Part shown: one piece after another, positions 6,796-13,092 of the stretch
Numbering within the stretch: the stretch's first letter is position 1
How the letters are laid out: every line of letters starts with the position of its first letter
Source: DASYDU01 sp036499445
Lineage (GTDB): Bacteria > Planctomycetota > Planctomycetia > Pirellulales > Lacipirellulaceae
Assembly: GCA_036499445.1 (NCBI GenBank)
Contig: DASYDU010000152.1
Coordinates: 1 to 13,092 of the forward strand
Direction: 5' to 3'
Length of the DNA stretch: 13,092 nt
Position numbers and translations under genes: made by a program
Notes under the pieces: generated by a model
Told to the model about the DNA's origin: nothing
The model's database searches: none
Seen by the model: the letters and a program-made list of their open reading frames with translations, nothing else

Positions 6796-6931
6796 TCTTT
6801 TCTGCTGCCGCGTAGAGAGGCCGACTGTTTGGTGGTAGGGGCCGAACCGGTTTTGCCGTCTGGGCGGCCGCTTTCCGCTGACGTTCATCGTGCGAGGCAA
6901 CTCATTAGCCGACGCGGTGACCCATAATTTC

Positions 6932-6952
6932 GCGACAAAACTTTGCTGTCGC
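6932..6952. promoter_or_regulatory. Inverted repeat upstream of cheX-like gene
   Basis: GCGACA (6932-6937) and TGTCGC (6947-6952) form a perfect 6-bp inverted repeat with a 9-nt centre, about 40 nt upstream of the CheX start. The rest of the 197-nt gap after the regulator gene shows nothing I can name. Operator, leader hairpin or chance are all possible. Confidence 0.2.
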
Positions 6953-6979
6953 CGAGCGTCGATTTCCCAACCACCGGTC

Positions 6980-6985
6980 GAAGGA
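6980..6985 (+). promoter_or_regulatory. Shine-Dalgarno site of the CheX-like gene
   Basis: GAAGGA lies 7 nt upstream of the ATG at 6993 and supports that start. Confidence 0.6.
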
Positions 6986-6992
6986 CACGTCC

Positions 6993-7520
6993 ATGCCCGC
7001 TGTTGCCGAGCCGATTGCAGCCAGCCAAATTCCCGTGAACACTACATTGCTTGCCGCGACCATCGACGCCCTCGAAGGCGCATTTACGATGTGTGGCATT
7101 ACGGCGCGGTGCGTCGGCGTGTCGACCGTGCCGGTCCGCGAGCAAGGCACCGTGACCGGATTGATTGGGGTGCACGGCAAAGTATCGGGCTTCGTCACGG
7201 TAAATTTGACGGAGCGTGTCGCGATCCGGGCCGTCGGCGGTTTGTTGCAGGAACAGTTCAAGGAGCTCAATTCTCAAGTAGTCGACGGTGCTGGCGAGAT
7301 CGCCAACCTGGTCGTCGGCGGAATTAAGGCAAGCCTGGCCAATAGCAAGTGGGCTTTCACGCAAATCACCGTGCCCTCGGTGATCGTCGGGCACGGTTAC
7401 TCGATCGCCTACGCCCGCGGCCTGGAATTCCTCAGCGTCACCTTCGAGCACGACGACCGAGAAGCCGTGCTACTCGAGGACCGGCTGGTTCAGATCAGCA
7501 TGTCGCTCCTAACTCTGTAG
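6993..7520 (+). CDS. CheX-like chemotaxis phosphatase domain protein
   Basis: A 175-aa protein of the CheX/CheC type, a family that dephosphorylates the response regulator CheY-P. The signature helix is visible as DGAGEIANLVVGGIKASL, with Glu102 and Asn105 in the E-x2-N arrangement used for catalysis in CheX and CheC. The preceding TVTGLIGVHGKVSGFVTVNL and the later FLSVTFEHDD strands fit the CheX fold, and the length is close to that of single-domain CheX proteins. GAAGGA 7 nt before the ATG supports the start. No other chemotaxis gene is in the window, so the partner may be a receiver protein elsewhere; a role in a non-chemotactic two-component pathway is equally possible. It follows the sigma54 activator on the same strand after 197 nt and ends 15 nt before the convergent transporter gene. 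Confidence 0.8.
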   Translation: MPAVAEPIAASQIPVNTTLLAATIDALEGAFTMCGITARCVGVSTVPVREQGTVTGLIGVHGKVSGFVTVNLTERVAIRAVGGLLQEQFKELNSQVVDGAGEIANLVVGGIKASLANSKWAFTQITVPSVIVGHGYSIAYARGLEFLSVTFEHDDREAVLLEDRLVQISMSLLTL

Positions 7521-7535
7521 GTGCCCGGGCGGCCA

Positions 7536-8990
7536 TCACTTCGGCAAAAACAGGCCAGCCACCGAGGCATTGAGCAGCGTGGCCGTGAAGCCCACGAAGA
7601 GTGCTCTCAGCCCCAGCCGCGCCAGATCATGCCGGCGATTGGGCGCCATGCCACCGATGCCGCCCAACTGGATGCCGACCGACGAGAAGTTGGCGAAGCC
7701 GGTTAGCGCGTACGAAGCGAGTCGGTACGAACGCTCGGTCATGAAATCGGCCGTCGTTTTCCAATCCTTCATCTGCAAAAACGCCACGTGCTCGTTGAGG
7801 GCCAGCTTGATGCCTAGCAGCGTGCCGACGTGTTCCTGATCGACGTGGCTCACCCCCATCAACATCGCCACGGGTTTAAACATCTTGCCAAACATCCATT
7901 GCAGCGAAAGTTGATCGGGCATCTCCCAGCCGGTCCACGCGCCAATCTTCGCCAGCGGTATCACGCCGAGGATGCCGTTAAACATCGCCACAAAGGCCAC
8001 AAACGCAATCAGCATCGCCGCGACGTTCAGCGCCAACTGAAGTCCGTCGCTTGTACCGGCGGCCGCCGCATCGATCGCGTTCACGTACGGCGACTTCATA
8101 TCGCCAGCGTGCGCCGTGCCACTGGTTTCCGGTTTGCTCACTTCGGGCAGAAACAGTTTGGACAAGTACAAGCTGCATGGGCAGGCCATGACGCATGTGG
8201 CAAGCACCGCCACGGGATCGGCGCCGTAGCTAATGTAAACTGCCATGAGACCGCCCGAGATGTGGGCCATTCCGCTCGCCATCAGCACAAACAACTCCGA
8301 GTTCGTCATCCGCGGCACGTAAGGTCGAATGATCAGCGGCGCTTCCGTCTGACCCATGAACACGTTGGCAGCCACCGAGAGCGTTTCCGCACCGCTGGTG
8401 CCCATCAAATGCACCATCACTCGCGCAAACAGCCGGACAATGAATTGCAGAATTCCGAAGTGATACAAGACAGTAAAGAACGCGGAAATAAAGATGATGG
8501 GCGGCAGCGCAATAAAGGCAAATTGAAATGCGTATCCGGTCGGAAAGAGCCGAGTCCAGGTACCTCCCGCCGACTCCGGACGAGAATCCGCCAGGTTCCC
8601 GAACACGAAACTGGCCCCTTCATGGGAGAAATCGATGAATTTGTTGACGACCGCGCCGGCGCCTTCAAATAACCTGTGGACGAACGGCACATCGAGAACC
8701 AAGAACGCCAACACAACCTGGATCGCGATACCCCAAAAGATCGTCCGCCAATTGACGGCTCGCAGGTTGGCTGAAAACGCCGCGACAATACCAAAGAAAA
8801 AGAAGATCCCCAACAGCGCCTGCCCGCGAACGCCGATCGTTTCTTGCATTAGATAGGCCAGCAGCATTAAGCCGGCAAGCCCGCAGAGGATCGCCAGTCG
8901 CCAGCGCAGCGGCGTTGGGGGATGGGTGGTGATCGGCGGCGGTGCGTCTACGGGTTCAACGGGCGTTTCCAGCGATTCGGGAGGTTTCAT
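7536..8990 (-). CDS. Concentrative nucleoside transporter (CNT/NupC family)
   Basis: A 484-aa inner-membrane symporter that imports nucleosides with Na+ or H+. Many hydrophobic helices are visible (about 30-50, 57-72, 83-100, 155-177, 232-253, 258-281, 317-342, 461-482). The family's substrate-site motifs are intact: GQTEAPL (213-219) in the first hairpin, ALNEHVAF with Glu400, and GFANFSSVGIQLGG with Phe432, Asn434 and Ser437, which match the nucleoside-binding residues known from the Vibrio CNT structure. The N-terminus has a proline-rich extension (about 1-27) before the first helix, and a longer loop near 285-305. The ATG at 8988-8990 begins the only good long form; no clear ribosome binding site is seen. 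It is divergent from the ClC gene across 220 nt and converges on the CheX-like gene with a 15-nt gap. Confidence 0.92.
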   Translation of the reverse strand: MKPPESLETPVEPVDAPPPITTHPPTPLRWRLAILCGLAGLMLLAYLMQETIGVRGQALLGIFFFFGIVAAFSANLRAVNWRTIFWGIAIQVVLAFLVLDVPFVHRLFEGAGAVVNKFIDFSHEGASFVFGNLADSRPESAGGTWTRLFPTGYAFQFAFIALPPIIFISAFFTVLYHFGILQFIVRLFARVMVHLMGTSGAETLSVAANVFMGQTEAPLIIRPYVPRMTNSELFVLMASGMAHISGGLMAVYISYGADPVAVLATCVMACPCSLYLSKLFLPEVSKPETSGTAHAGDMKSPYVNAIDAAAAGTSDGLQLALNVAAMLIAFVAFVAMFNGILGVIPLAKIGAWTGWEMPDQLSLQWMFGKMFKPVAMLMGVSHVDQEHVGTLLGIKLALNEHVAFLQMKDWKTTADFMTERSYRLASYALTGFANFSSVGIQLGGIGGMAPNRRHDLARLGLRALFVGFTATLLNASVAGLFLPK

Positions 8991-9210
8991 ACAACAGCTT
9001 TCGAAGAGAGGAAAAGGTGCATAGCAAAGTCATCTTAACTACCGGCTTAGAGCCACACTAGCAGTTCAACGGAATCTTCTCGCGACGCAGTTCGCTTGGC
9101 ACCGACTCCGTGGCATTTTCGAAAAACAATTTGCGGTCGCCCGGTCATTTCCGATTGAGTAAGATTAGGACTGGCATCTCCCTCCTGTCTGGCGAATCAG
9201 CTCGCTCCCC

Positions 9211-11142
9211 ATGCCGGACGAATTTGACCCACCAGCAACGACAATGGCGGAACAACCATTCGAGAGCTCACCTCACTCGGCGACGACCGAAGGGCTCACG
9301 GTGTCGCCGGCCCTCGACTTCGTGGCAGAAGCAGCCCACGTGCCGGCTGAAGTTGCGCTCGTGGATCGCCGGGTGTTGCGATTGGCGTGGTTGTCGATCG
9401 CTCTGGGTGCGATGGCCGCTGGCGCCGCGATCGTTCTACTGCGCCTGATCGCGCTCATTACGAATGTCGCTTTCTTTCAGCATTTCTCGTTGGCCTCGGT
9501 TCCGCCTGCCGCAAATCAACTTGGTGTTTGGGTGGTAGTGGTGCCGATCATTGGCGCGCTCATCGTCGGGTTTATCGCCCGCTATGGTTCGGCGGCCATC
9601 CGTGGTCATGGCATCCCCGAGGCCATGGAACAGGTGTTGACCAATGAGAGCCGCATTCCCGCGCGAGTCACATTTCTGAAGCCCATTTCGGCCGCAATCG
9701 CGATCGGCACGGGGGGGCCTTTCGGGGCCGAGGGACCGATCATCGCCACCGGTGGAGCGCTGGGATCGATGTTGGGCCAGTTCCTCAGCGTCACCGCGGC
9801 CGAAAGAAAGACTTTGCTTGCCGCTGGCGCAGCAGCTGGCATGGCGGCGACCTTCGACAGCCCGGTGTCCGCAGTTCTCTTGGCGGTCGAGCTTTTGTTG
9901 TTTGAGTATCGCGCGCGGTCCATCATTCCCGTGGCGCTCGCCAGCGCCACGGCCGCGGGTGTGCACATGGCTGTCGAAGGGTCCGGCGCCATCTTCACCA
10001 TGGCGAATGTTCCTACACCCACACTGGGAGCGATTGCATTCTACGCAGTCTTGGGGCTTGCGATGGGAATCGTGGCCGTCCTCGTCACGCGATTGCTGTA
10101 CGCGATTGAGGATGGTTTCGAACGTCTCCCCGTCCACTGGATGTGGTGGCCGGCAATCGGCGCGGTCGCAGTCGGCGTCTGCGGTTACTTCGCTCCCGAC
10201 ACCTTGGGCGTAGGTTACTACAATATTTCGGCTCTGCTTTCGGGCAAGATGGCGACGCAGGCCCTGCTGTTTCTGTTTGGGATGAAGTTGATTTCCTGGT
10301 CGATCGCGCTGGGAAGTGGTACGTCTGGCGGCACACTCGCACCGTTGTTCACAATCGGCGGCGCGATCGGCGCGTTGGCCGGATCGGCCGCAACGTGGGC
10401 GTGGCCAGCACTGGCGACGGACGTGAGTGTGGCGGCATTGGTCGGCATGGCCGCGATGTTCGGCGGCGCGTCGCGGGCCTTCCTCGCATCCGCCGTATTT
10501 GCTTTTGAAACCACGCAGCAGCCGCTCTGTTTGCTGCCGCTTTTGGCCGGTTGTACGACGTCCTACCTGGTGTCGTGCCTTCTGATGCGGCACACGATCA
10601 TGACCGAGAAAATCGCCCGCCGCGGCGTGCGTACCCCGGCCGAGTATGTCGCCGATGCACTCGACCAAGTGCTCGTTGCCGACGTGGCCGCCAAATCTGT
10701 CGTCGCCCTCAAAGCTGATGACCGCGTCGAGCAAGTCCGGCAATGGCTGAGCGCGGGCAGTTCGGGCAGTCACCACCAGGGATTTCCTGTCCTTGATTCC
10801 AATCAAACGCTGATCGGCGTGCTGACGCGGCGCGATATCATCGACGATGGCACTTCTCAAACTGCCACGATTCGCGACTTGGTGAAACGGCCGCCCAAGT
10901 TCGTCTACGAGAATTCGACCGTACGGCAAGCGGCCGATCACATGGCCAATCACGACATTGGCCGCTTGCCCGTCCTCACGCGCGAGTCGCCTCCCAAGCT
11001 GGTGGCAATCATCACTCGGAGCGACATCGTGAGCTGCTTCCGTCGCAACGCGGACGACAACCGCCGGGCCGCCCCGACGATCAAGTTTGCAATCCCGCGA
11101 CGACGTAATGGGAAGAAAACGGCGCAGGCAGCAAAGGACTAG
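9211..11142 (+). CDS. ClC-family chloride channel/transporter with two CBS domains
   Basis: A 643-aa membrane protein. A polar N-terminus (1-52) is followed by the ClC core (about 55-465). The anion-pathway motifs are recognisable in variant form: GHGIP (132-136) in place of GSGIP, GAEGP (172-176) with the gating glutamate Glu174, and GTLAP (374-378) in place of GxFxP. The cytoplasmic C-terminus has two CBS domains (about 487-545, with VLTRRDIIDD, and 554-612, with RLPVLT and IITRSDIVS), which commonly bind adenine nucleotides and regulate transport. The tail is basic (RRRNGKK). Gating glutamate plus GxGIP suggests Cl-/H+ exchange or channel activity, not the fluoride-specific branch. The start could instead be the ATG at 9244; neither has a clear ribosome binding site. 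The gene is divergent from the nucleoside transporter and about 195 nt upstream of the serpin gene. Confidence 0.93.
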   Translation: MPDEFDPPATTMAEQPFESSPHSATTEGLTVSPALDFVAEAAHVPAEVALVDRRVLRLAWLSIALGAMAAGAAIVLLRLIALITNVAFFQHFSLASVPPAANQLGVWVVVVPIIGALIVGFIARYGSAAIRGHGIPEAMEQVLTNESRIPARVTFLKPISAAIAIGTGGPFGAEGPIIATGGALGSMLGQFLSVTAAERKTLLAAGAAAGMAATFDSPVSAVLLAVELLLFEYRARSIIPVALASATAAGVHMAVEGSGAIFTMANVPTPTLGAIAFYAVLGLAMGIVAVLVTRLLYAIEDGFERLPVHWMWWPAIGAVAVGVCGYFAPDTLGVGYYNISALLSGKMATQALLFLFGMKLISWSIALGSGTSGGTLAPLFTIGGAIGALAGSAATWAWPALATDVSVAALVGMAAMFGGASRAFLASAVFAFETTQQPLCLLPLLAGCTTSYLVSCLLMRHTIMTEKIARRGVRTPAEYVADALDQVLVADVAAKSVVALKADDRVEQVRQWLSAGSSGSHHQGFPVLDSNQTLIGVLTRRDIIDDGTSQTATIRDLVKRPPKFVYENSTVRQAADHMANHDIGRLPVLTRESPPKLVAIITRSDIVSCFRRNADDNRRAAPTIKFAIPRRRNGKKTAQAAKD

Positions 11143-11337
11143 AGTTCTCCTCGACCGGGCTCCTGAAGCCGATGGTTTGCGGCGAGAGGACGCGGGACAA
11201 GAGGACATCTGATCGCCGCTATCTTCGCCAGATTCTTGCGCAGGATGTCGCGCGTGACACTTTCCCAGGTCAAACGGCCTATATGGACGGGTCGAGGCTG
11301 ATTGACTATCGTCCGCACCGATTGGGAAAGCGAGCAA

Positions 11338-12894
11338 ATGATGCTGTCGAATCTCTGGAGGGTTTTGGCAACAGCCGGAATTGCGGTCTTGGCGGCCTAT
11401 TCGGCGGCGGCCGCGGACGAGCATCCGCCAATCCTGTTGAAACTCAATCCACCACTCGGGCCGGTAATCGCATTGCCGCTGCCGGTCGACGGCGGCCCGA
11501 TCGGCAATCCAGTAGACATTTCGCCAATCACCGGACCCGTGAACAGGCCGCCATCTCAAGGAGACATTCTTCCACCGACCGTGCGGGCCGAACTTTCGCC
11601 GGACGTTGCCACGTTGGTCGCCGGCAACAATCAATTTGCGTTCAACATCTTCCAGCGGATCGCAGCGAGCGCCGATGCCGACAAGAACTTGCTCGTTTCG
11701 CCATTCAGCATTTCGTCGGCGCTGGCGATGACGTACGCCGGGGCGCGGGGACGGACGGCTCAACAAATGGCGGGCGTACTCGGCTTCAACTTGCCTGACG
11801 AGCAGCTCCACGGCGCCTACGGAGAATTGCTGAGCGATCTCACCGCGCCGCGTGATGCCTATCAACTGAACATCGCCAATCGGTTGTTCGTGCAGTCCGA
11901 CTATCCCTTTAAACAGCCTTTCTTGGATATTACCACGAATAGCTATCAGGCGCCGCTCGAGTCGACCAATTTCATCGGCGATCCGGAAGGTTCTCGGCAG
12001 CACATCAACCAGTGGGTGGCGGATCGGACGCACGACAAGATTCTCAACTTGCTGCCCAGCGGAAGTGTCACGCCCGACACGCGACTGGTGCTCACCAACG
12101 CAATCTATTTCAACGGCAAATGGGATTCGAAGTTCGATGAGCAGAATACCGTCGACCGTCCGTTCTACGCGGCCGACGGCGCTGCGGCACCAACTCAGAC
12201 CATGTTTCAAGAGAATAGGTTTCGCTATGGCCAATTTAACGGATACCAAATGTTGGAGATCCCGTACGCCGGCCAGGACCTTTCGATGGTGCTGATGTTG
12301 CCCGATGCGCGCAACGGAATCAGCTCGCTTGAGTCCTCGATTAGTTCCGAGAAGGTCTCGTCCGACCTTTCCGCGGTGAGCCAAACGAAAGTGGACGTCT
12401 ACCTGCCCAAGTTTAAATTCGATGCGTCGTTCCAACTGGGGGACACTTTCCAGTCGATGGGGATGTCCGATGCATTTAGCGAGCGGGCGGATTTCAGCGG
12501 CATATCCGGCCAGGGCCCAAAGCTTAGTGATGTAATTCACAAAGCATTTATCGACGTGAACGAGGCTGGGACGGAGGCGGCCGCAGCCACGGCGGTCATC
12601 TCGATTACTGCGGTGGGATGTTACGGCTGCGGAATCGGACAGCCTCCCGTGTTTGACGCCGACCATCCATTCCTCTTCGCGCTGCGCGATATGCATTCGG
12701 GCAGCCTGCTTTTCATGGGCCGCGTGATGCAGACGGGTGAGGCCTCGATCTCGTCGCTCGCCGGCCCGGCAGCGCCGGAGCCAACGACTTCTTTTCTACT
12801 GTTCGTCGGTGTCAGCATGATTGTAAGCGGTAGGCTTCGATCGCCGTTTCGCCTAAAACGCGGGCCTGCTCGCTGGCGGAAAGTTTCGAACTAA
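11338..12894 (+). CDS. Exported serpin with PEP-CTERM tail
   Basis: A 518-aa serine-protease-inhibitor (serpin) family protein. Residues 1-27 are a signal peptide (NLWRVLATAGIAVLAAYSAAAA). Residues 28-85 are a proline-rich linker. The serpin fold spans about 98-466: LLVSPFSISSALAMTYAGA, LTNAIYFNGKW, and the C-terminal signature FDADHPFLFAL, which fits the PROSITE serpin pattern. The hinge EAGTEAAAATA (409-419) has the small residues required for loop insertion, so it should be inhibitory. The reactive loop is longer than usual and contains CYGC. At the C-terminus (480-518) PEPTT, a hydrophobic stretch FLLFVGVSMIVSG and a basic tail form a PEP-CTERM signal, cleaved by an exosortase at the envelope. 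The ATG pair at 11338/11341 was chosen; a TTG at 11302 would place 12 polar residues before the signal peptide. The 3' end overlaps the amidohydrolase gene by 83 nt. Confidence 0.93.
   Translation: MMLSNLWRVLATAGIAVLAAYSAAAADEHPPILLKLNPPLGPVIALPLPVDGGPIGNPVDISPITGPVNRPPSQGDILPPTVRAELSPDVATLVAGNNQFAFNIFQRIAASADADKNLLVSPFSISSALAMTYAGARGRTAQQMAGVLGFNLPDEQLHGAYGELLSDLTAPRDAYQLNIANRLFVQSDYPFKQPFLDITTNSYQAPLESTNFIGDPEGSRQHINQWVADRTHDKILNLLPSGSVTPDTRLVLTNAIYFNGKWDSKFDEQNTVDRPFYAADGAAAPTQTMFQENRFRYGQFNGYQMLEIPYAGQDLSMVLMLPDARNGISSLESSISSEKVSSDLSAVSQTKVDVYLPKFKFDASFQLGDTFQSMGMSDAFSERADFSGISGQGPKLSDVIHKAFIDVNEAGTEAAAATAVISITAVGCYGCGIGQPPVFDADHPFLFALRDMHSGSLLFMGRVMQTGEASISSLAGPAAPEPTTSFLLFVGVSMIVSGRLRSPFRLKRGPARWRKVSN
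12562..12669 (+). other. Serpin reactive-centre loop coding region
   Basis: This stretch encodes the hinge EAGTEAAAATA, the presumed bait region with CYGCG, and the loop up to FDADHPF. Counting P15 at the hinge glycine puts P1 near the alanine before VGCYGC, but the distance from there to the HPF motif is about 19 residues against about 11 in alpha-1-antitrypsin, so the loop carries an insertion of roughly eight residues and the cleavage site is uncertain. Confidence 0.6.
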
Positions 12895-13092
12895 AACGGG
12901 CGACCAGGTCGTGCCAGCCGCGATACTTGATTGCCAGCAGGCAGACCGGCCAGTCGCTGCCGAACATCAGTCGCCGCGGGCCGAAGGCTTCGAGAACGGT
13001 TTCCATGTAGGGCATCAATTGCGGCTCCGTCCATTTTTGCCAATCGGCCTCGGTCGCCAGGCCCGAAAGTTTGCAGTACACATTCGGGCGTT
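12812..13092 (-). CDS. Amidohydrolase family protein, C-terminal part
   Basis: The frame is open from the right window edge to the TGA at 12812-12814, so the 5' end is missing; about 92 residues are visible. Reading in from the edge it begins PNVYCKLSGLATEADW, continues LMPYMETVLEAFGPRRLMFGSDWPV, and ends ETAIEAYRLQSC. The GSDWPV stretch carries the conserved metal-site aspartate of amidohydrolase-2 family TIM barrels (L-fuconolactonase and related lactonases), and the KLSGL strand is also characteristic. Hydrolysis of a sugar lactone is therefore likely, but the substrate cannot be read from this fragment. A GTG at 13079-13081 is not a real start, since the family motif continues upstream of it. 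The last 83 nt overlap the convergent serpin gene. Confidence 0.85.
   Translation of the reverse strand, partial: RPNVYCKLSGLATEADWQKWTEPQLMPYMETVLEAFGPRRLMFGSDWPVCLLAIKYRGWHDLVARFSSKLSASEQARVLGETAIEAYRLQSC

Noticed and set aside
7830..8672. A 280-codon plus-strand frame inside the nucleoside transporter gene
   Set aside because: Its translation is rich in His, Arg and Gln without domains and is antisense to an intact CNT protein with all binding-site motifs.
9100..9118. TTGGCAC as a sigma54 -24 element before the ClC gene
   Set aside because: No GC pair occurs at the required 10-nt distance after GG.
9436..12696. A 1086-codon open frame on the minus strand
   Set aside because: It is antisense to the ClC and serpin genes with codons exactly aligned to theirs (both genes share one frame), so it stays open simply because those genes avoid TTA, CTA and TCA codons. 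Its translation is Arg/His-rich and low in hydrophobic patterning, with no domain, while the sense frames hold clear families.

Overview
The window (13,092 nt, GC-rich) looks like a chromosomal segment of a planctomycete, most likely of the Pirellula/Rhodopirellula type. This rests on gene content, not on a database search: a DUF1598 secreted protein (a family I know from Rhodopirellula relatives), an outer-membrane beta-barrel C-terminus of planctomycete style, an FHA-GAF-sigma54 activator, a PEP-CTERM sorting tail, few Shine-Dalgarno sites and long spurious antisense frames. I see no rRNA, tRNA, CRISPR array, insertion sequence or phage gene.

Layout. 1-491 (+): the 3' end of an outer-membrane beta-barrel protein. 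495-4327 (-): four co-directional genes, in transcription order a secreted DUF1598 protein, a protein built from a glycine-pentad (G-x4) repeat, a single-domain globin, and a DUF1611/DgcN-like P-loop protein. 4328-4755: divergent intergenic region with a plausible sigma70-type promoter for the minus-strand run and two adjacent inverted repeats. 4756-6795 (+): an FHA-GAF-AAA+-Fis sigma54 activator split in two by one in-frame TAG. 6993-7520 (+): a CheX-like protein. 7536-8990 (-): a concentrative nucleoside transporter (CNT/NupC family). 9211-11142 (+): a ClC-family chloride channel/transporter with two CBS domains. 11338-12894 (+): an exported serpin with an inhibitory-type hinge and a PEP-CTERM tail. 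12812-13092 (-): the C-terminal part of an amidohydrolase running off the window and overlapping the serpin gene tail to tail.

The genes do not form one pathway; this is mostly ordinary chromosome. The points most worth a second look are the amber codon inside the sigma54 activator, the serpin that combines an inhibitory hinge, a two-cysteine extended reactive loop and a PEP-CTERM tail, the overlap that encodes that tail, the G-x4 repeat protein, and two short arrays of CAGGGTT-like heptamers, one of which can form a G-quadruplex exactly where two genes converge and encodes the last residues of one of them.
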